Source of the DNA: Streptomyces abikoensis
GTDB lineage: Bacteria; Actinomycetota; Actinomycetes; Streptomycetales; Streptomycetaceae
NCBI RefSeq assembly: GCF_014648775.1
Contig: NZ_BMRT01000001.1
Coordinates: 124,001-188,000, forward strand
DNA: 64,000 nucleotides
Direction: 5' to 3'
Below are positions 34,121 through 43,557 of the stretch, in pieces (positions within the stretch are counted from its first letter, which is position 1; each line of letters starts with the position of its first letter). The notes beneath the pieces are model-generated. The model made no database searches, was not told the DNA's origin, and was given only the letters and a program-made list of their open reading frames with translations. A program made the translations under genes and the position numbers.

Positions 34121-35620
34121 ATGGACCATACGTGCGCACCCGTGCTGGAAGCTCTCGCCGCGTACGGCGCTCAGGGACAGACCCCGTTCACGCCTCCGGG
34201 CCACAAGCAGGCGAGAGGAACCGACCAGCGGGTCCTGGCCGTCCTGGGCGAGGCGGTGTTCACCGGGGACGTCCTGGCCATCAGCGGCCTCGACGACCGG
34301 ACGCGTTCGCACGGCGTGCTGGCCCGGGCCGAGGCCCTGATGGCGGACGCGGTCGGCGCCGACCACACGTTCTTCTCCACCTGTGGCAGCTCCCTGTCGG
34401 TCAAGGCCGCCATGCTCGCGGTCGCCGGACCCCACGAGGAGCTGCTGATCGGCCGGGACGCCCACAAGTCGGTGGTCGCCGGGCTGATCCTGTCGGGAGT
34501 GCGCCCCATATGGGTGGAGCCGCGCTGGGACGGCGGCCTCCACCTGGCGCATCCGCCGTCCGCCCGGGCCTTCGCGGACGCCTTCGGGCGGCACCCCGAC
34601 GCCAAGGGGGCCCTGGTCACCAGCCCCACCCCGTACGGCACCTGTGCCGGCCTGGAGGCGATCGCGGAGGTCTGCCACCGCCACGACAGGCCCCTGATCG
34701 TGGACGAGGCGTGGGGCGCGCACCTGCCGTTCCACCCGGACCTGCCGGCCTGGGCCATGGACGCGGGAGCGGACGTGTGCGTCACCTCCGCGCACAAGAT
34801 GGGGTCCGGCCTGGAGCAGAGCTCCGTCTTCCACCTCCGGGGCGAGCGGGTCGACGCGAGGAGGCTCAGCGCCTGCGCGGACCTGCTCGGCACCACGAGC
34901 CCTTCCGTGCTCGTCCACGCCGCCCTGGACGGATGGCGTCGCCAGATGGTCCTGGACGGCCGGAAGCTCTACGACCGCGCCCTCGCCCTCGCCGAGGACG
35001 TGCGGTGCCGTATCGAGGAGCTGCCGGGCCTCCACGTCCACGGCCGCGCCGACTTCTGCGACCCCGGGCACGCGGCGGACCTGGACCCGCTCCAGCTCGT
35101 CGTCGACCTCTCCGCGCTGGGGACCACCGGATACCGCGCCGCCGACCGGCTCCGCGAACGGCACCGGGTGAACCTCCACGTGTGCGATCACCGGCGGATC
35201 AGCGCCCAGCTGACCCACGCCGACGACGAGGGGACCGCGGACACCCTGCTCGGCGCCCTGCGCGACCTGGTGCGGAACGCGGCCGGGCTGCGCCCCGCCC
35301 GGCCCGTGGAGGTGCCGGATCCGCCCCGGCTGCGGCTGGAGCAGGTGGTGCTCCCCCGGGACGCCTTCTTCGGCGACACCGAGCAGGTGCCGTGGGACGA
35401 GGCGCCGGGCCGGATCGCCGCCGAGACGCTCACCCCGTACCCGCCCGGCATCCCCGTCGCGCTGCCGGGCGAGCGGCTCGACGGGGAGGTGCTGCGGTAT
35501 CTGCGGACGGGGGTGGAGGCGAGCATGGTCGTGCCCGACGCCGCCGACACGACCGTGCGGAGCGTGCGGGTGATCGCCGCCCCGGGGCCCGGCGGGGGAC
35601 GGGGTCAGCGCCCTTCGTGA
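34121..35620 (+). CDS. Orn/Lys/Arg decarboxylase family protein
   Basis: 499 aa PLP-dependent fold-I enzyme. TPFTPPGHKQARGTD and HTFFSTCGSSLSVKAAML open the core. VDEAWGAHLPFHP carries the Asp that pairs with the pyridine N. SAHKMGSGLEQSS holds the Schiff-base Lys. EQVVLPRDAFFGDTEQVPWD and EAPGRIAAETLTPYPPGIP are the C-terminal-domain signatures. It is the short form without the N-terminal wing domain. Product may be cadaverine, putrescine or agmatine; the sequence alone cannot decide. The 3' end overlaps the convergent UDP-glucose dehydrogenase by 16 bases. Confidence 0.9.
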   Translation: MDHTCAPVLEALAAYGAQGQTPFTPPGHKQARGTDQRVLAVLGEAVFTGDVLAISGLDDRTRSHGVLARAEALMADAVGADHTFFSTCGSSLSVKAAMLAVAGPHEELLIGRDAHKSVVAGLILSGVRPIWVEPRWDGGLHLAHPPSARAFADAFGRHPDAKGALVTSPTPYGTCAGLEAIAEVCHRHDRPLIVDEAWGAHLPFHPDLPAWAMDAGADVCVTSAHKMGSGLEQSSVFHLRGERVDARRLSACADLLGTTSPSVLVHAALDGWRRQMVLDGRKLYDRALALAEDVRCRIEELPGLHVHGRADFCDPGHAADLDPLQLVVDLSALGTTGYRAADRLRERHRVNLHVCDHRRISAQLTHADDEGTADTLLGALRDLVRNAAGLRPARPVEVPDPPRLRLEQVVLPRDAFFGDTEQVPWDEAPGRIAAETLTPYPPGIPVALPGERLDGEVLRYLRTGVEASMVVPDAADTTVRSVRVIAAPGPGGGRGQRPS

Positions 35621-36933
35621 GCGGGGCGGCCGAGTTGCCGGACCGTCCAGCCCGCCGCGCGCCAGGTGCCGGCGTCGAGGAGGTTGCGGAGGTCGACGAG
35701 GACCGGCCTGGCGACGAGGGTGGCGAGGTGGTCGGCGGCGGCGTGGCGGAAGTGCGGCCATTCGGTGGCCAGGACGACGAGTTCGGCCCCGGTGACGGAC
35801 GCCTCCAGGTCCGTCTCGTAGGTGAGATAGGGGTGGTGGGTCAGCGCGGTGGGCACCGCGAGGGGGTCGTGGACGGTGACGGCGGCGCCCCGCCGGTGCA
35901 TGAGCGTGGCGATCGCGAGGGCGGGGGATTCGCGGATGTCGTCCGTGCCGGCCTTGAAGGCCGCGCCCCACACCGTGACCTTCGCGCCGGTGACGGCGCG
36001 GCCCAGGGTCTCCTCGACGAGGCGGAGGGCGGCGGCGGGCCGTGAGTCGTTGACCCGCTCGGCCGCGCCGAGGAGGGCGGCGGCCTCGGGGGCGTCGAGG
36101 GCTTCGGCGGCGGCGGTGAAGGCCCGGATGTCCTTGGGCAGGCAGCCGCCGCCGTAGCCGGGCCCGGCGTTCAGGCCGCCGCGGCCGATGCGCGGGTCGA
36201 GGCCGAGGGCCTCGGCGAGCTGCTGGACGTCGGCTCCGGCCGCGGCGCACATGTCGGCCACCCCGTTGATGAAGGAGATCTTCATGCCGAGGTAGGCGTT
36301 GGCGGCGATCTTGATCAGCTCGGCCGTGGCGTGGTCGGTGACGTACAGCGGGATCCCCCGGCGCAGCAGGGGGCCGTAGAGCTCGCGGACGACGTCCTCG
36401 GCGTGCCGGGAGGGCACTCCGGCGACGATGCGGTCGGGTGCGAGGGTGTCCTCCACGGCGTGTCCCTCGCGGAGGAACTCGGGGTTCCAGACGACCTCGA
36501 CGCCCTCCCCCGCCGGTGCCCGGCGGGCCAGCAGCCCGGCCAGCTCCCGGGTGGTGCCGACCGCCACGGTGGACTTGCCGATGACGACGCAGGGCCTGGT
36601 CAGGTGTGGTGCCAGCGCTTCGGCGGCGCCGAGGACCTGGGTGGTGTCGTAGCCGCGTCCGGTGGCGTCGAGGGGGGTGCCGACGGTGAGGAAGTGGACG
36701 TCCGCGAAGGCGGCCGCCCCGGCGAAGCCGGTGCTGAAGCGCAGCCGCCCGGTCCCGGTGTGCCGGGCCAGCAGGTCGGCCAACCCACCCTCGTGAATGG
36801 GGCATTGACCTCGCGTCAGGCGGTCGACCTTCGGCCGGTCGAGGTCGACGCCGATGACCTCGTGGCCGATCTCGGCCATCGCGACGGCGTGCGGGATGCC
36901 CAGATGGCCGCAGCCGATGACGGAAACACGCAT
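35605..36933 (-). CDS. UDP-glucose 6-dehydrogenase family protein
   Basis: 442 aa. N-terminal Rossmann GCGHLGIPHAVAMAEIGHEV, then DLDRPKVDRLTRG. VVWNPEFLREGHAVED, KIAANAYLGMKISFIN and the catalytic-Cys loop GPGYGGGCLPKDIRAF show the nucleotide-sugar dehydrogenase fold with Cys nucleophile. It should oxidise UDP-glucose to UDP-glucuronate, the substrate of the UDP-xylose synthase encoded divergently. GAAGGGAG 10 bases before ATG. Confidence 0.9.
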   Translation of the reverse strand: MRVSVIGCGHLGIPHAVAMAEIGHEVIGVDLDRPKVDRLTRGQCPIHEGGLADLLARHTGTGRLRFSTGFAGAAAFADVHFLTVGTPLDATGRGYDTTQVLGAAEALAPHLTRPCVVIGKSTVAVGTTRELAGLLARRAPAGEGVEVVWNPEFLREGHAVEDTLAPDRIVAGVPSRHAEDVVRELYGPLLRRGIPLYVTDHATAELIKIAANAYLGMKISFINGVADMCAAAGADVQQLAEALGLDPRIGRGGLNAGPGYGGGCLPKDIRAFTAAAEALDAPEAAALLGAAERVNDSRPAAALRLVEETLGRAVTGAKVTVWGAAFKAGTDDIRESPALAIATLMHRRGAAVTVHDPLAVPTALTHHPYLTYETDLEASVTGAELVVLATEWPHFRHAAADHLATLVARPVLVDLRNLLDAGTWRAAGWTVRQLGRPAHEGR

Positions 36934-37239
36934 GGAGCCGCTCCCTTCCTCGTCGCTCCTCCAGGCTCGCCCCGCTCCCCCGGACCGGCAATCGCGTCCC
37001 GAGTGGAGTGGTCCGGGGTGCTGTGCGAAGCTGTCATGAGTCGCTACTCGCTGCACAGACCGGGCATCCGTGATCGGGCCCGTGAGCAGCCCCCCGAAAA
37101 GCAACGGACCCCGGGCCGCCGTCTTTCGCGCCAGGAGCGCGAGCGGCCGGAATCGATCCCGCGTTGCCGACGGTCCCCCCTCGTTTCCCCGGCCCCACGC
37201 CGGACTTGTCGGCCGCGCACTGTGCGAAGGAGGGCCGTC
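36934..37239. promoter_or_regulatory. Divergent control region, UDP-glucose dehydrogenase / UDP-xylose synthase
   Basis: 306 bp without a convincing gene. CTGTGCGAAG occurs twice, at 37021-37030 and 37220-37229, the latter running into the ribosome site GAAGGAGGG of the plus-strand gene. The plus frame of the downstream gene stays open through the region, but only the 37240 ATG has a ribosome site. No clear -10/-35 pair was found. Confidence 0.5.
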
Positions 37240-38199
37240 ATGGGCGGAGAGTGGAACCGCGCGGTGGTCACCGGCGGAGCCGGTTTCATCGGGTCCCACA
37301 TCTGTGAACGGCTGCTGGCCGGCGGGACGGAAGTGCACTGCGTCGACAACCTGTCGACCGGATCCCACGAGAACATCGGGCATTTGACGGGCAGCGCGGG
37401 CTTCCGCTTCGTCGAGGCGGACGTCACCGACCCGGCGGCCCTCGACTCCATACCCGGGCCGGTCGACCTGGTCCTCGACCTGGCCTGCCCGGCGTCCCCC
37501 CGCGACTACCTCCGGTTGCCCATCGAGACCCTGGAGGCCGGCAGCGTCGGCACCCACACGGCTCTGGAACGGGCCCTGCGGGACCACGCCCGCTTCCTGC
37601 TCGCCTCCACCTCCGAGGTGTACGGCGACCCCCTGGAGCACCCCCAGCGCGAGCGGTACTGGGGCAACGTCAACCCCGTCGGCCCGCGCAGCGTCTACGA
37701 CGAGTCCAAGCGCTACGCGGAGGCGCTGGTCAGCGCGTACCGGCGCACGTACGACGCGGACACCGCCATCGTCCGCATCTTCAACACCTACGGCCCGAGG
37801 ATGCGGGCCGACGACGGGCGCGCCGTGCCCACGTTCATCCGGCAGGCCCTCGCGGGGGAAGCGGTGACGGTCGCCGGGGACGGCAGCCAGACCCGTTGCC
37901 TCACCTACGTCGACGACACGGTCGACGGCATTCTCGCCCTCGCCGCCAGCGGCTACCCGGGTCCGGTCAACATCGGCGGGTCCGACGAGGAGCCGGTCCT
38001 CGAACTGGCCGAGCGGATCATCGGCCTGACCGGTTCGGCGTCCACCGTCCGCTTCGTCGACCGCCCGGTGGACGACCCCGGGAAGCGCCGCCCCGACACC
38101 ACGACGGCCGAGCGGCTGCTGAGCTGGCGGCCGCGGGTGAGCCGCGAGGAAGGGCTCAAGCGGACCGTCGAGTGGTTCGCCCGGCCCCTCGCCCCCTGA
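37240..38199 (+). CDS. UDP-glucuronate decarboxylase (UDP-xylose synthase)-like SDR
   Basis: 319 aa extended SDR. TGGAGFIGSHICERLL is the NAD-binding motif. LLASTSEVYGDPLEHPQ, then YWGNVNPVGPRSVYDESKRY, is diagnostic for UDP-xylose synthases (the STSEVYGDP...YWGxVNPxGPRxxYDExKR block), with the Y-x-x-x-K catalytic pair. GTRCLTYVDDTVDGIL-like signature near residue 220. The product would be UDP-xylose from UDP-glucuronate. GAAGGAGGG lies 6 bases before ATG. The glycan cluster begins here. Confidence 0.9.
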   Translation: MGGEWNRAVVTGGAGFIGSHICERLLAGGTEVHCVDNLSTGSHENIGHLTGSAGFRFVEADVTDPAALDSIPGPVDLVLDLACPASPRDYLRLPIETLEAGSVGTHTALERALRDHARFLLASTSEVYGDPLEHPQRERYWGNVNPVGPRSVYDESKRYAEALVSAYRRTYDADTAIVRIFNTYGPRMRADDGRAVPTFIRQALAGEAVTVAGDGSQTRCLTYVDDTVDGILALAASGYPGPVNIGGSDEEPVLELAERIIGLTGSASTVRFVDRPVDDPGKRRPDTTTAERLLSWRPRVSREEGLKRTVEWFARPLAP

Positions 38200-38272
38200 C
38201 CGGGCCCTCGCCCCCCCCGAGAAGCCGTTCCCTCAAGCGGCCGCCCCCTGTCGTTCGAAGACGGAGCACGCC

Positions 38273-39925
38273 ATGCGCATCCTCGGAATCAACGCACTCT
38301 TCCACGACCCCGCGGCCGCCCTCGTCGTCGACGGGCGGATCGTCGCCGCCGCCGAGGAGGAGCGGTTCTCCCGGCGGAAGCACGGCAAGCGACCGGTGCC
38401 GTTCGCGGCCTGGGAGCAGCCGGTGAAGTCGGCGGCGTGGTGCCTGGAGCGCGCCGGACTGCGCCCGGCCGACCTCGACGCGGTCGCCTACTCCTACGAC
38501 CCCTCGCTGGCCCGCCCGGCGGACGCCATGGGGCTCGACGACCCCTGGGACGGGCTGCGGCAGACGTACGCCCGGGAGGCACCCCGGTTCCTGGCGGACG
38601 CGCTGCCGGGCCTGGCGGCGGAGCGGGTCCGCTTCGTCCCCCACCACGTCGCCCACGCCGCCTCCGCCGCGCTCGCCGGACCGCACCGCGACAGCGCCGT
38701 CCTCGTCCTGGACGGGCGCGGCGAGTGCGCCTCGCATCTGGCGGGGGTGTACCGGGGCGGGGAGCTGGAGGTGCTGGCCGCGCAGGACCTGCCGTCCTCG
38801 CTGGGGCTGGTCTACGAGGAGCTGACGGAGCATCTGGGCTTCCTGCGCAGCAGCGACGAGTACAAGGTGATGGCGCTGGCGGCCTTCGGGAAGCCGCGGT
38901 TCCTGCCGGAGCTGCGCACTCACATCCACGCGACGGGGGACGGGGGTTTCCTGGCCCGCGCGGTGCCGTGGGAGGCGCTCACCGAGCCGCGCGCGCCGGG
39001 GCGGGAGTGGACACAGGACCACGCCGACCTGGCCGCGAGCACCCAGGCGTGCCTGGAGGAGGTCCTCCTGGACCTGGCACGCTGGCTGCACGGCCGGACC
39101 GGTGCCGAGACGCTGGCCCTGGCGGGCGGGGTGGCCCTGAACTGCGTGGCCAACACACGGCTCGCCGTGGAGGGCCCCTTCCGCCGGGTGTGGGTGCAGC
39201 CGGCGGCCGGTGACGCGGGGACCGCGCTGGGCGGCGCGCTGCAACTGGAGGCGGACGGCGGCGTGCTGCCCACCCCCATGGAAGGGGCGGACCTGGGCCG
39301 GGAGTGGTCGGACGACGAGCTGAGGGGCTGGCTGGAGCGGGCGCGCGTGCCGTACGAACGGCCCCCCGACATCGCCGAGGCGGTGGCCCGGGAGCTGGCG
39401 CGGGACGGCATCGTGGCCTGGTTCCAGGGGCGCTCCGAGTACGGGCCGCGTGCCCTCGGACACCGGTCGCTGCTCGCCCACCCCGGGCACGTGGCGAACC
39501 TGGAACGGCTCAACCACGTCAAGGGGCGCGAGGAGTTCCGCCCGGTGGCCCCGATGGTCGCGGCGGACCGGGCCGCCGAGATCTTCGAAGGGCCGCTGCC
39601 CAGCCCGTACATGCTCTTCGTCCACCGGGTGACGCGGCCGTGGCGGGACCGGATCCCGGCGGTCGTCCACGTCGACGGCACCGCGCGGATCCAGACGGTC
39701 GACCCGGCGCGGGAGCCGCTGGTGGCCCGGATGCTGGCCGCGTTCGAACGGCGGACGGGCCTGCCCGTGGTCGTCAACACCAGCCTCAACACGGCGGGCC
39801 GGCCGATGGTCGACGATCCCCGTGACGCGCTGGAGTGCTTCGGCTCGGCACCGGTGGACCTGCTGGCGCTCGGCCCGTACGCCGTGCGCCGGACCCTGCT
39901 CTGCGGCACGCCGGAGGAGCCGTGA
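38273..39925 (+). CDS. Carbamoyltransferase (NodU/CmcH/TobZ family)
   Basis: 550 aa. The N-terminal Kae1-like domain (1-350) has GINALFHDPAAALVVDG, EEERFSRRKHGKR, HHVAHAASAALAG (metal-binding His) and ALAGGVALNCVANT. The C-terminal YrdC-like domain (about 365-545) has FQGRSEYGPRALGHRSLLAHP and EEFRPVAPMV, then VVNTSLNTAGRPMVDDP. The family uses carbamoyl phosphate and ATP to carbamoylate a hydroxyl of a sugar or antibiotic. Context indicates a carbamoylated saccharide. The stop overlaps the following GT2 start. Confidence 0.92.
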   Translation: MRILGINALFHDPAAALVVDGRIVAAAEEERFSRRKHGKRPVPFAAWEQPVKSAAWCLERAGLRPADLDAVAYSYDPSLARPADAMGLDDPWDGLRQTYAREAPRFLADALPGLAAERVRFVPHHVAHAASAALAGPHRDSAVLVLDGRGECASHLAGVYRGGELEVLAAQDLPSSLGLVYEELTEHLGFLRSSDEYKVMALAAFGKPRFLPELRTHIHATGDGGFLARAVPWEALTEPRAPGREWTQDHADLAASTQACLEEVLLDLARWLHGRTGAETLALAGGVALNCVANTRLAVEGPFRRVWVQPAAGDAGTALGGALQLEADGGVLPTPMEGADLGREWSDDELRGWLERARVPYERPPDIAEAVARELARDGIVAWFQGRSEYGPRALGHRSLLAHPGHVANLERLNHVKGREEFRPVAPMVAADRAAEIFEGPLPSPYMLFVHRVTRPWRDRIPAVVHVDGTARIQTVDPAREPLVARMLAAFERRTGLPVVVNTSLNTAGRPMVDDPRDALECFGSAPVDLLALGPYAVRRTLLCGTPEEP

Positions 39926-40977
39926 GCACCCCGCCGGCCTACGCGGTCGTCGTTCCCACGCTCGGGCGTCCCTGCCTGGAGCATTGTCTGGCCGCGCTGG
40001 CCGGATCCGTGGGCCCCGCCCCCCGCGAGGTCGTCGTCGTGGACGACCGGCCGGGACCCGGGGACGGGCATCCGCCGTTGCCGCTGGACGCGCTCGGCGA
40101 GCTGCGCGGCGTCGCCAGGGCGGCCCGCAGCGGGGGCAGGGGTCCCGCCGCCGCCCGCAACACGGGCTGGCTGACGGTGACCACGCCCTGGGTGGTGTTC
40201 CTCGACGACGACGTGCGGGTGACCCCCACCTGGCGCGCCGACCTGGCCCGCGACCTGGCCCGGGCGGAGCCGTGGACGGGCGGGGTGCAGGGCGTGCTCG
40301 ACGTGCCCCTGCCGGCCGACCGGCGGCCCACGGACTGGGAACGCGGCACCGCCGGGCTGGCCCGGGCCCGTTGGGCGACGGCCGACATGGCCTACCGCAC
40401 CTCCGTGCTCGACGCCGTGGGCGGCTTCGACGAGCGGTTCCCCCGGGCCTTCCGCGAGGACGCCGACCTGGCCCTGCGGGTCATGGCCGTCGGGTGGCGG
40501 CTGGAGCGGGGGACGCGCGTCACCCGGCACCCCGTGCGCCCGTCCGGCCTCCTGGTCTCGCTGCGGCAGCAGGCCGGCAACGCGGACGACGCCCTGATGG
40601 TGCGCCTCCACGGGCGCGACTGGTGGGGGCGGGCGGAGGCGCCGCGCGGGCGGCTGCGACGGCACGCGCTGATCACCGCCGCCGGGGCCGGGGCGGCGGC
40701 CCTGGCGCTCGCCCGTCGCCCGGCCCTCGGCGCCGCGGCCGCGCTCGGCTGGGCGGCGGGGACCGCCGAGTTCGCGTGGGCGCGGATCGCTCCGGGCCCC
40801 CGGACGCCGAGGGAGGTCACGGCCATGGTGGCCACGAGCGTCGCCATTCCGCCGCTCGCCGTCTGGCACCGGCTGCGCGGCACCCTCCGGCACCGCGGCC
40901 GGCGGCCGCTGCCCGGCCGGTTCCCTCCCCCGGTGCCCCCGGAACCGGTGGCGGCACGCGTGAGGCCCCCGGCATGA
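39922..40977 (+). CDS. Family 2 glycosyltransferase
   Basis: 351 aa from GTG in a 4-base overlap. VVVPTLGRPCLEHCLAALAG then EVVVVDDRPGP open the GT-A fold. FLDDDVRVTP is the DxD metal motif. GGFDERFPRAFREDADLALR holds the catalytic acidic ED. A C-terminal extension (about 225-351) has two short hydrophobic segments that may anchor it to the membrane. Acceptor unknown. Confidence 0.88.
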   Translation: MSTPPAYAVVVPTLGRPCLEHCLAALAGSVGPAPREVVVVDDRPGPGDGHPPLPLDALGELRGVARAARSGGRGPAAARNTGWLTVTTPWVVFLDDDVRVTPTWRADLARDLARAEPWTGGVQGVLDVPLPADRRPTDWERGTAGLARARWATADMAYRTSVLDAVGGFDERFPRAFREDADLALRVMAVGWRLERGTRVTRHPVRPSGLLVSLRQQAGNADDALMVRLHGRDWWGRAEAPRGRLRRHALITAAGAGAAALALARRPALGAAAALGWAAGTAEFAWARIAPGPRTPREVTAMVATSVAIPPLAVWHRLRGTLRHRGRRPLPGRFPPPVPPEPVAARVRPPA

Positions 40978-41537
40978 GCGGCCGCACCCTGCCCGCCGCC
41001 GTGCTGTTCGACCGGGACGGCACGCTGATCGAGGACGTCCCCTACAACGGCGACCCGGCCCGGGTCGTACCGCTGCCGGGCGCCCACGAGGCCCTCGCGC
41101 TGCTGCGGCGACGGGGCGTGCGCACCGGTGTGGTCACCAACCAGTCGGGCATCGGCCGGGGCCTGCTGACAGCACGTCAAGTGGCGGTGGTCAACGCCCG
41201 GGTGGAGCGGCTGCTCGGACCGTTCGACGTGTGGCGGGTCTGCCCCCACCACCCGGACGACGGCTGCCCCTGCCGCAAGCCGGCGCCGGGGCTGGTCCTG
41301 TCGGCCGCCCGGGCGCTGGGCGTGGCCCCGGAGCGGTGCGTGGTGATCGGTGACATCGGCGGCGACATGGAGGCCGCAGCGGCCGCCGGGGCGACGGGTG
41401 TGCTCGTGCCGACGCCGCTCACCCGGCCCGAGGAGGTCGCCCGCGCGCTCCGCCCGGCGCCCGATCTGCCGGCGGCGGCGCGCCTGGCCCTGGGCGCGGC
41501 CGCCCTGTCGGTGACAAAGGGTGGTGGCCCGCGGTGA
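40974..41537 (+). CDS. gmhB: D-glycero-manno-heptose-1,7-bisphosphate phosphatase-like
   Basis: 187 aa HAD phosphatase. Motif I LFDRDGTLIEDVPYNGDP, then TNQSGIGRGLL. The structural zinc site typical of GmhB is CPHHPDDGCPCRKP (Cys, His, Cys, Cys). VIGDIGGDMEAAAAAG is motif IV. It would remove the 7-phosphate from heptose bisphosphate made by GmhA and HldE. ATG in ATGA overlap. Confidence 0.88.
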   Translation: MSGRTLPAAVLFDRDGTLIEDVPYNGDPARVVPLPGAHEALALLRRRGVRTGVVTNQSGIGRGLLTARQVAVVNARVERLLGPFDVWRVCPHHPDDGCPCRKPAPGLVLSAARALGVAPERCVVIGDIGGDMEAAAAAGATGVLVPTPLTRPEEVARALRPAPDLPAAARLALGAAALSVTKGGGPR

Positions 41538-42598
41538 AGGCCATGGTGGCGCGGCTGGACAGCTTCGGCGACGTGCTCCTCGCCGGGCCCGCGATCCGTG
41601 CCGTCGCCGCCCGCGCCGACCGCGTCACGCTGCTGTGCGGCCCGCTCGGCGCCCCGGCGGCGCGGATGCTGCCGGGGGTGGACGAGGTGATCGAGTGGGA
41701 CGCGCCCTGGGTGGGTTTCGAGCCGCCGCCGGTGGACGCGGCCGACGTGGCGCGGTTCGTGGGGCGCGTCGCGCAGGACCCGCCGGACGTGGCGCTCGTC
41801 CTGACGTCGTACCACCAGAGCCCGTTGCCGCTGGCGTTGCTGCTGCGCATGGCCGGGGTACACCGGCTGGCGGCGGACTGCGAGGACTACCCGGGCGCGC
41901 TGCTGGACCTGCGGCACCGCCGGCTGCCGCACCGGCACGAGGCGCAGGCCGCGCTCGACCTCGCCTCGGCGGCGGGCTTCCCGCTGCCGGAGGGCGACGA
42001 CGGGCGGCTCGCGGTCCGCCGGACGCCGCCGGGGAACCGCCCGGCCGGCGCGGACGGTTACGTGGTCGTCCACCCCGGCGCCGCGGTACCGGCCCGTCGC
42101 TGGGGGCGGGAACGGCTCGCGACGACCGTGCGGCTGCTGGCGCGGGCGGGCTACCGGACCGTGGTCACCGGCGGCCCCGGCGAACGGGAGCTGACGGCCT
42201 CCGTCGCCCACGGGTCCGCCCTCGACCTGGGGGGCCGCACCACGCCCGCCGAACTCGCCGAGGTGCTCGCCCGGGCTGCCGTGGTGGTCGCCGGCAACAC
42301 GGGGCCCGCCCATCTGGCGGCCGCCGTGGGCACTCCGGTGGTGTCCCTGTTCGCCCCGGTGGTGCCGGCCGAGCGGTGGGCGCCCTTCGGCGTGCCGCAC
42401 GTCCTCCTCGGCGACCAGCGGGCCCCGTGCGCCGGCAGCCGGGCCCGGGTGTGCCCCGTCGCCGGGCATCCGTGCCTGAACGGGGTGTCCCCCGAGGACG
42501 TGCTGGCCGCCGTGGAGAAGCTCACCGGGCGCGCGCCCGGCCTGGAGCCCGGCCCGGGCGGGGCGGAGCCGGCCGACCGGATGGAGTGGTCACCGTGA
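41534..42598 (+). CDS. Family 9 glycosyltransferase (heptosyltransferase-like)
   Basis: 354 aa from GTG. N-terminal RLDSFGDVLLAGPAIRAVAA is the GT9 signature. YVVVHPGAAVPARRWGRE binds the nucleotide-sugar phosphate; VVVAGNTGPAHLAAAVGTPV carries the conserved GxxH. GT9 enzymes usually take ADP-heptose, which the neighbouring genes would make. Overlaps the upstream and downstream genes by four bases. Confidence 0.88.
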   Translation: MKAMVARLDSFGDVLLAGPAIRAVAARADRVTLLCGPLGAPAARMLPGVDEVIEWDAPWVGFEPPPVDAADVARFVGRVAQDPPDVALVLTSYHQSPLPLALLLRMAGVHRLAADCEDYPGALLDLRHRRLPHRHEAQAALDLASAAGFPLPEGDDGRLAVRRTPPGNRPAGADGYVVVHPGAAVPARRWGRERLATTVRLLARAGYRTVVTGGPGERELTASVAHGSALDLGGRTTPAELAEVLARAAVVVAGNTGPAHLAAAVGTPVVSLFAPVVPAERWAPFGVPHVLLGDQRAPCAGSRARVCPVAGHPCLNGVSPEDVLAAVEKLTGRAPGLEPGPGGAEPADRMEWSP

Positions 42599-43557
42599 GG
42601 ATCCTGTTGTGGCACGTGCACGGCTCGTGGACGACGGCGTTCGTCCAGGGCCCGCACACCTACCTGGTGCCCGTCACCCCGGACCGGGGGCCCGACGGGC
42701 GGGGGCGCGCCGTCACCTTCGACTGGCCCGCCTCCGTCGTCGAGGTGCCCGTGGACCGGCTGCGGGAGACCGACGTCGACCTGCTGGTCCTCCAGCGACC
42801 GCGCGAGCTCGAGCTCGTCCGGCGCCTCCTCGGCCGGCGTCCGGGACGGGACGTGCCCACCGTCTACCTGGAGCACAACGCCCCCGGCGGGCCCGTGCCC
42901 GACACCCGGCATCCCGTCGCCGACCGGCCCGGGCTGACGATCGTCCACGTCACCCACTTCAACCGGCTGCTGTGGGACTGCGGCACGACGCCCACGACGG
43001 TGATCGAGCACGGCATCGTGGATCCCGGACCGCTGTGGACGGGCGAGCTGCCACGGGTCGCCGTCGTGGTCAACGAGCCGTTGCGGCGGGGCCGTACGAC
43101 CGGCACCGATCTGCTCGGCCACTTCTCCGAGGCGGCCCCGCTGGACGTCTTCGGGATGCGCACCGAGCACGTCGCGGAGCGCCTCGGCCTGCCGCGCGAG
43201 CGGTGCCGGGGGAAGGACCTGCCGCAGGCCGCGCTGCACCGGGCGATGGCCGAGCGCCGCGCGTACCTCCATCCGGTGCGCTGGACGTCCCTGGGCCTCT
43301 CGCTCCTGGAGGCCATGCACCTCGGCATGCCGGTGGTGGCGCTGGCCACCACCGAGGTCGCCGAAGCCGTCCCGGCGGGCGCCGGGGTCGTCTCCAACCG
43401 GCTGGACGTCCTGCGCGACGCCCTCCGCCGTTTCGTCGCCGACCGCGAGGCGGCCCGGGAGACCGGCCGGGCGGCCCGCGCCGCGGCGCTCGCCCGCTAC
43501 GGCCTGCCCCGGTTCCTGGACGACTGGGACCGACTGCTCAAGGAGGTGACCCGATGA
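42595..43557 (+). CDS. Glycosyltransferase, GT4-like (divergent)
   Basis: 320 aa from GTG. VRILLWHVHGSWTTAFVQGP and VYLEHNAPGGPVPDTRHPV in the N-terminal half; RAYLHPVRWTSLGLSLLEAMHLGMPVV in the C-terminal half carries the E-x7-E-like LSLLEA motif of GT-B enzymes. The first domain is short and lacks clear donor-binding residues, so the donor cannot be told. Tight overlaps on both sides. Confidence 0.83.
   Translation: MRILLWHVHGSWTTAFVQGPHTYLVPVTPDRGPDGRGRAVTFDWPASVVEVPVDRLRETDVDLLVLQRPRELELVRRLLGRRPGRDVPTVYLEHNAPGGPVPDTRHPVADRPGLTIVHVTHFNRLLWDCGTTPTTVIEHGIVDPGPLWTGELPRVAVVVNEPLRRGRTTGTDLLGHFSEAAPLDVFGMRTEHVAERLGLPRERCRGKDLPQAALHRAMAERRAYLHPVRWTSLGLSLLEAMHLGMPVVALATTEVAEAVPAGAGVVSNRLDVLRDALRRFVADREAARETGRAARAAALARYGLPRFLDDWDRLLKEVTR

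Noticed and set aside
37034..37239. Longer N-terminus of the UDP-xylose synthase from an ATG at 37036
   Set aside because: The frame is open but the added sequence is Arg-rich and lacks a ribosome site; the SDR fold starts properly from 37240.
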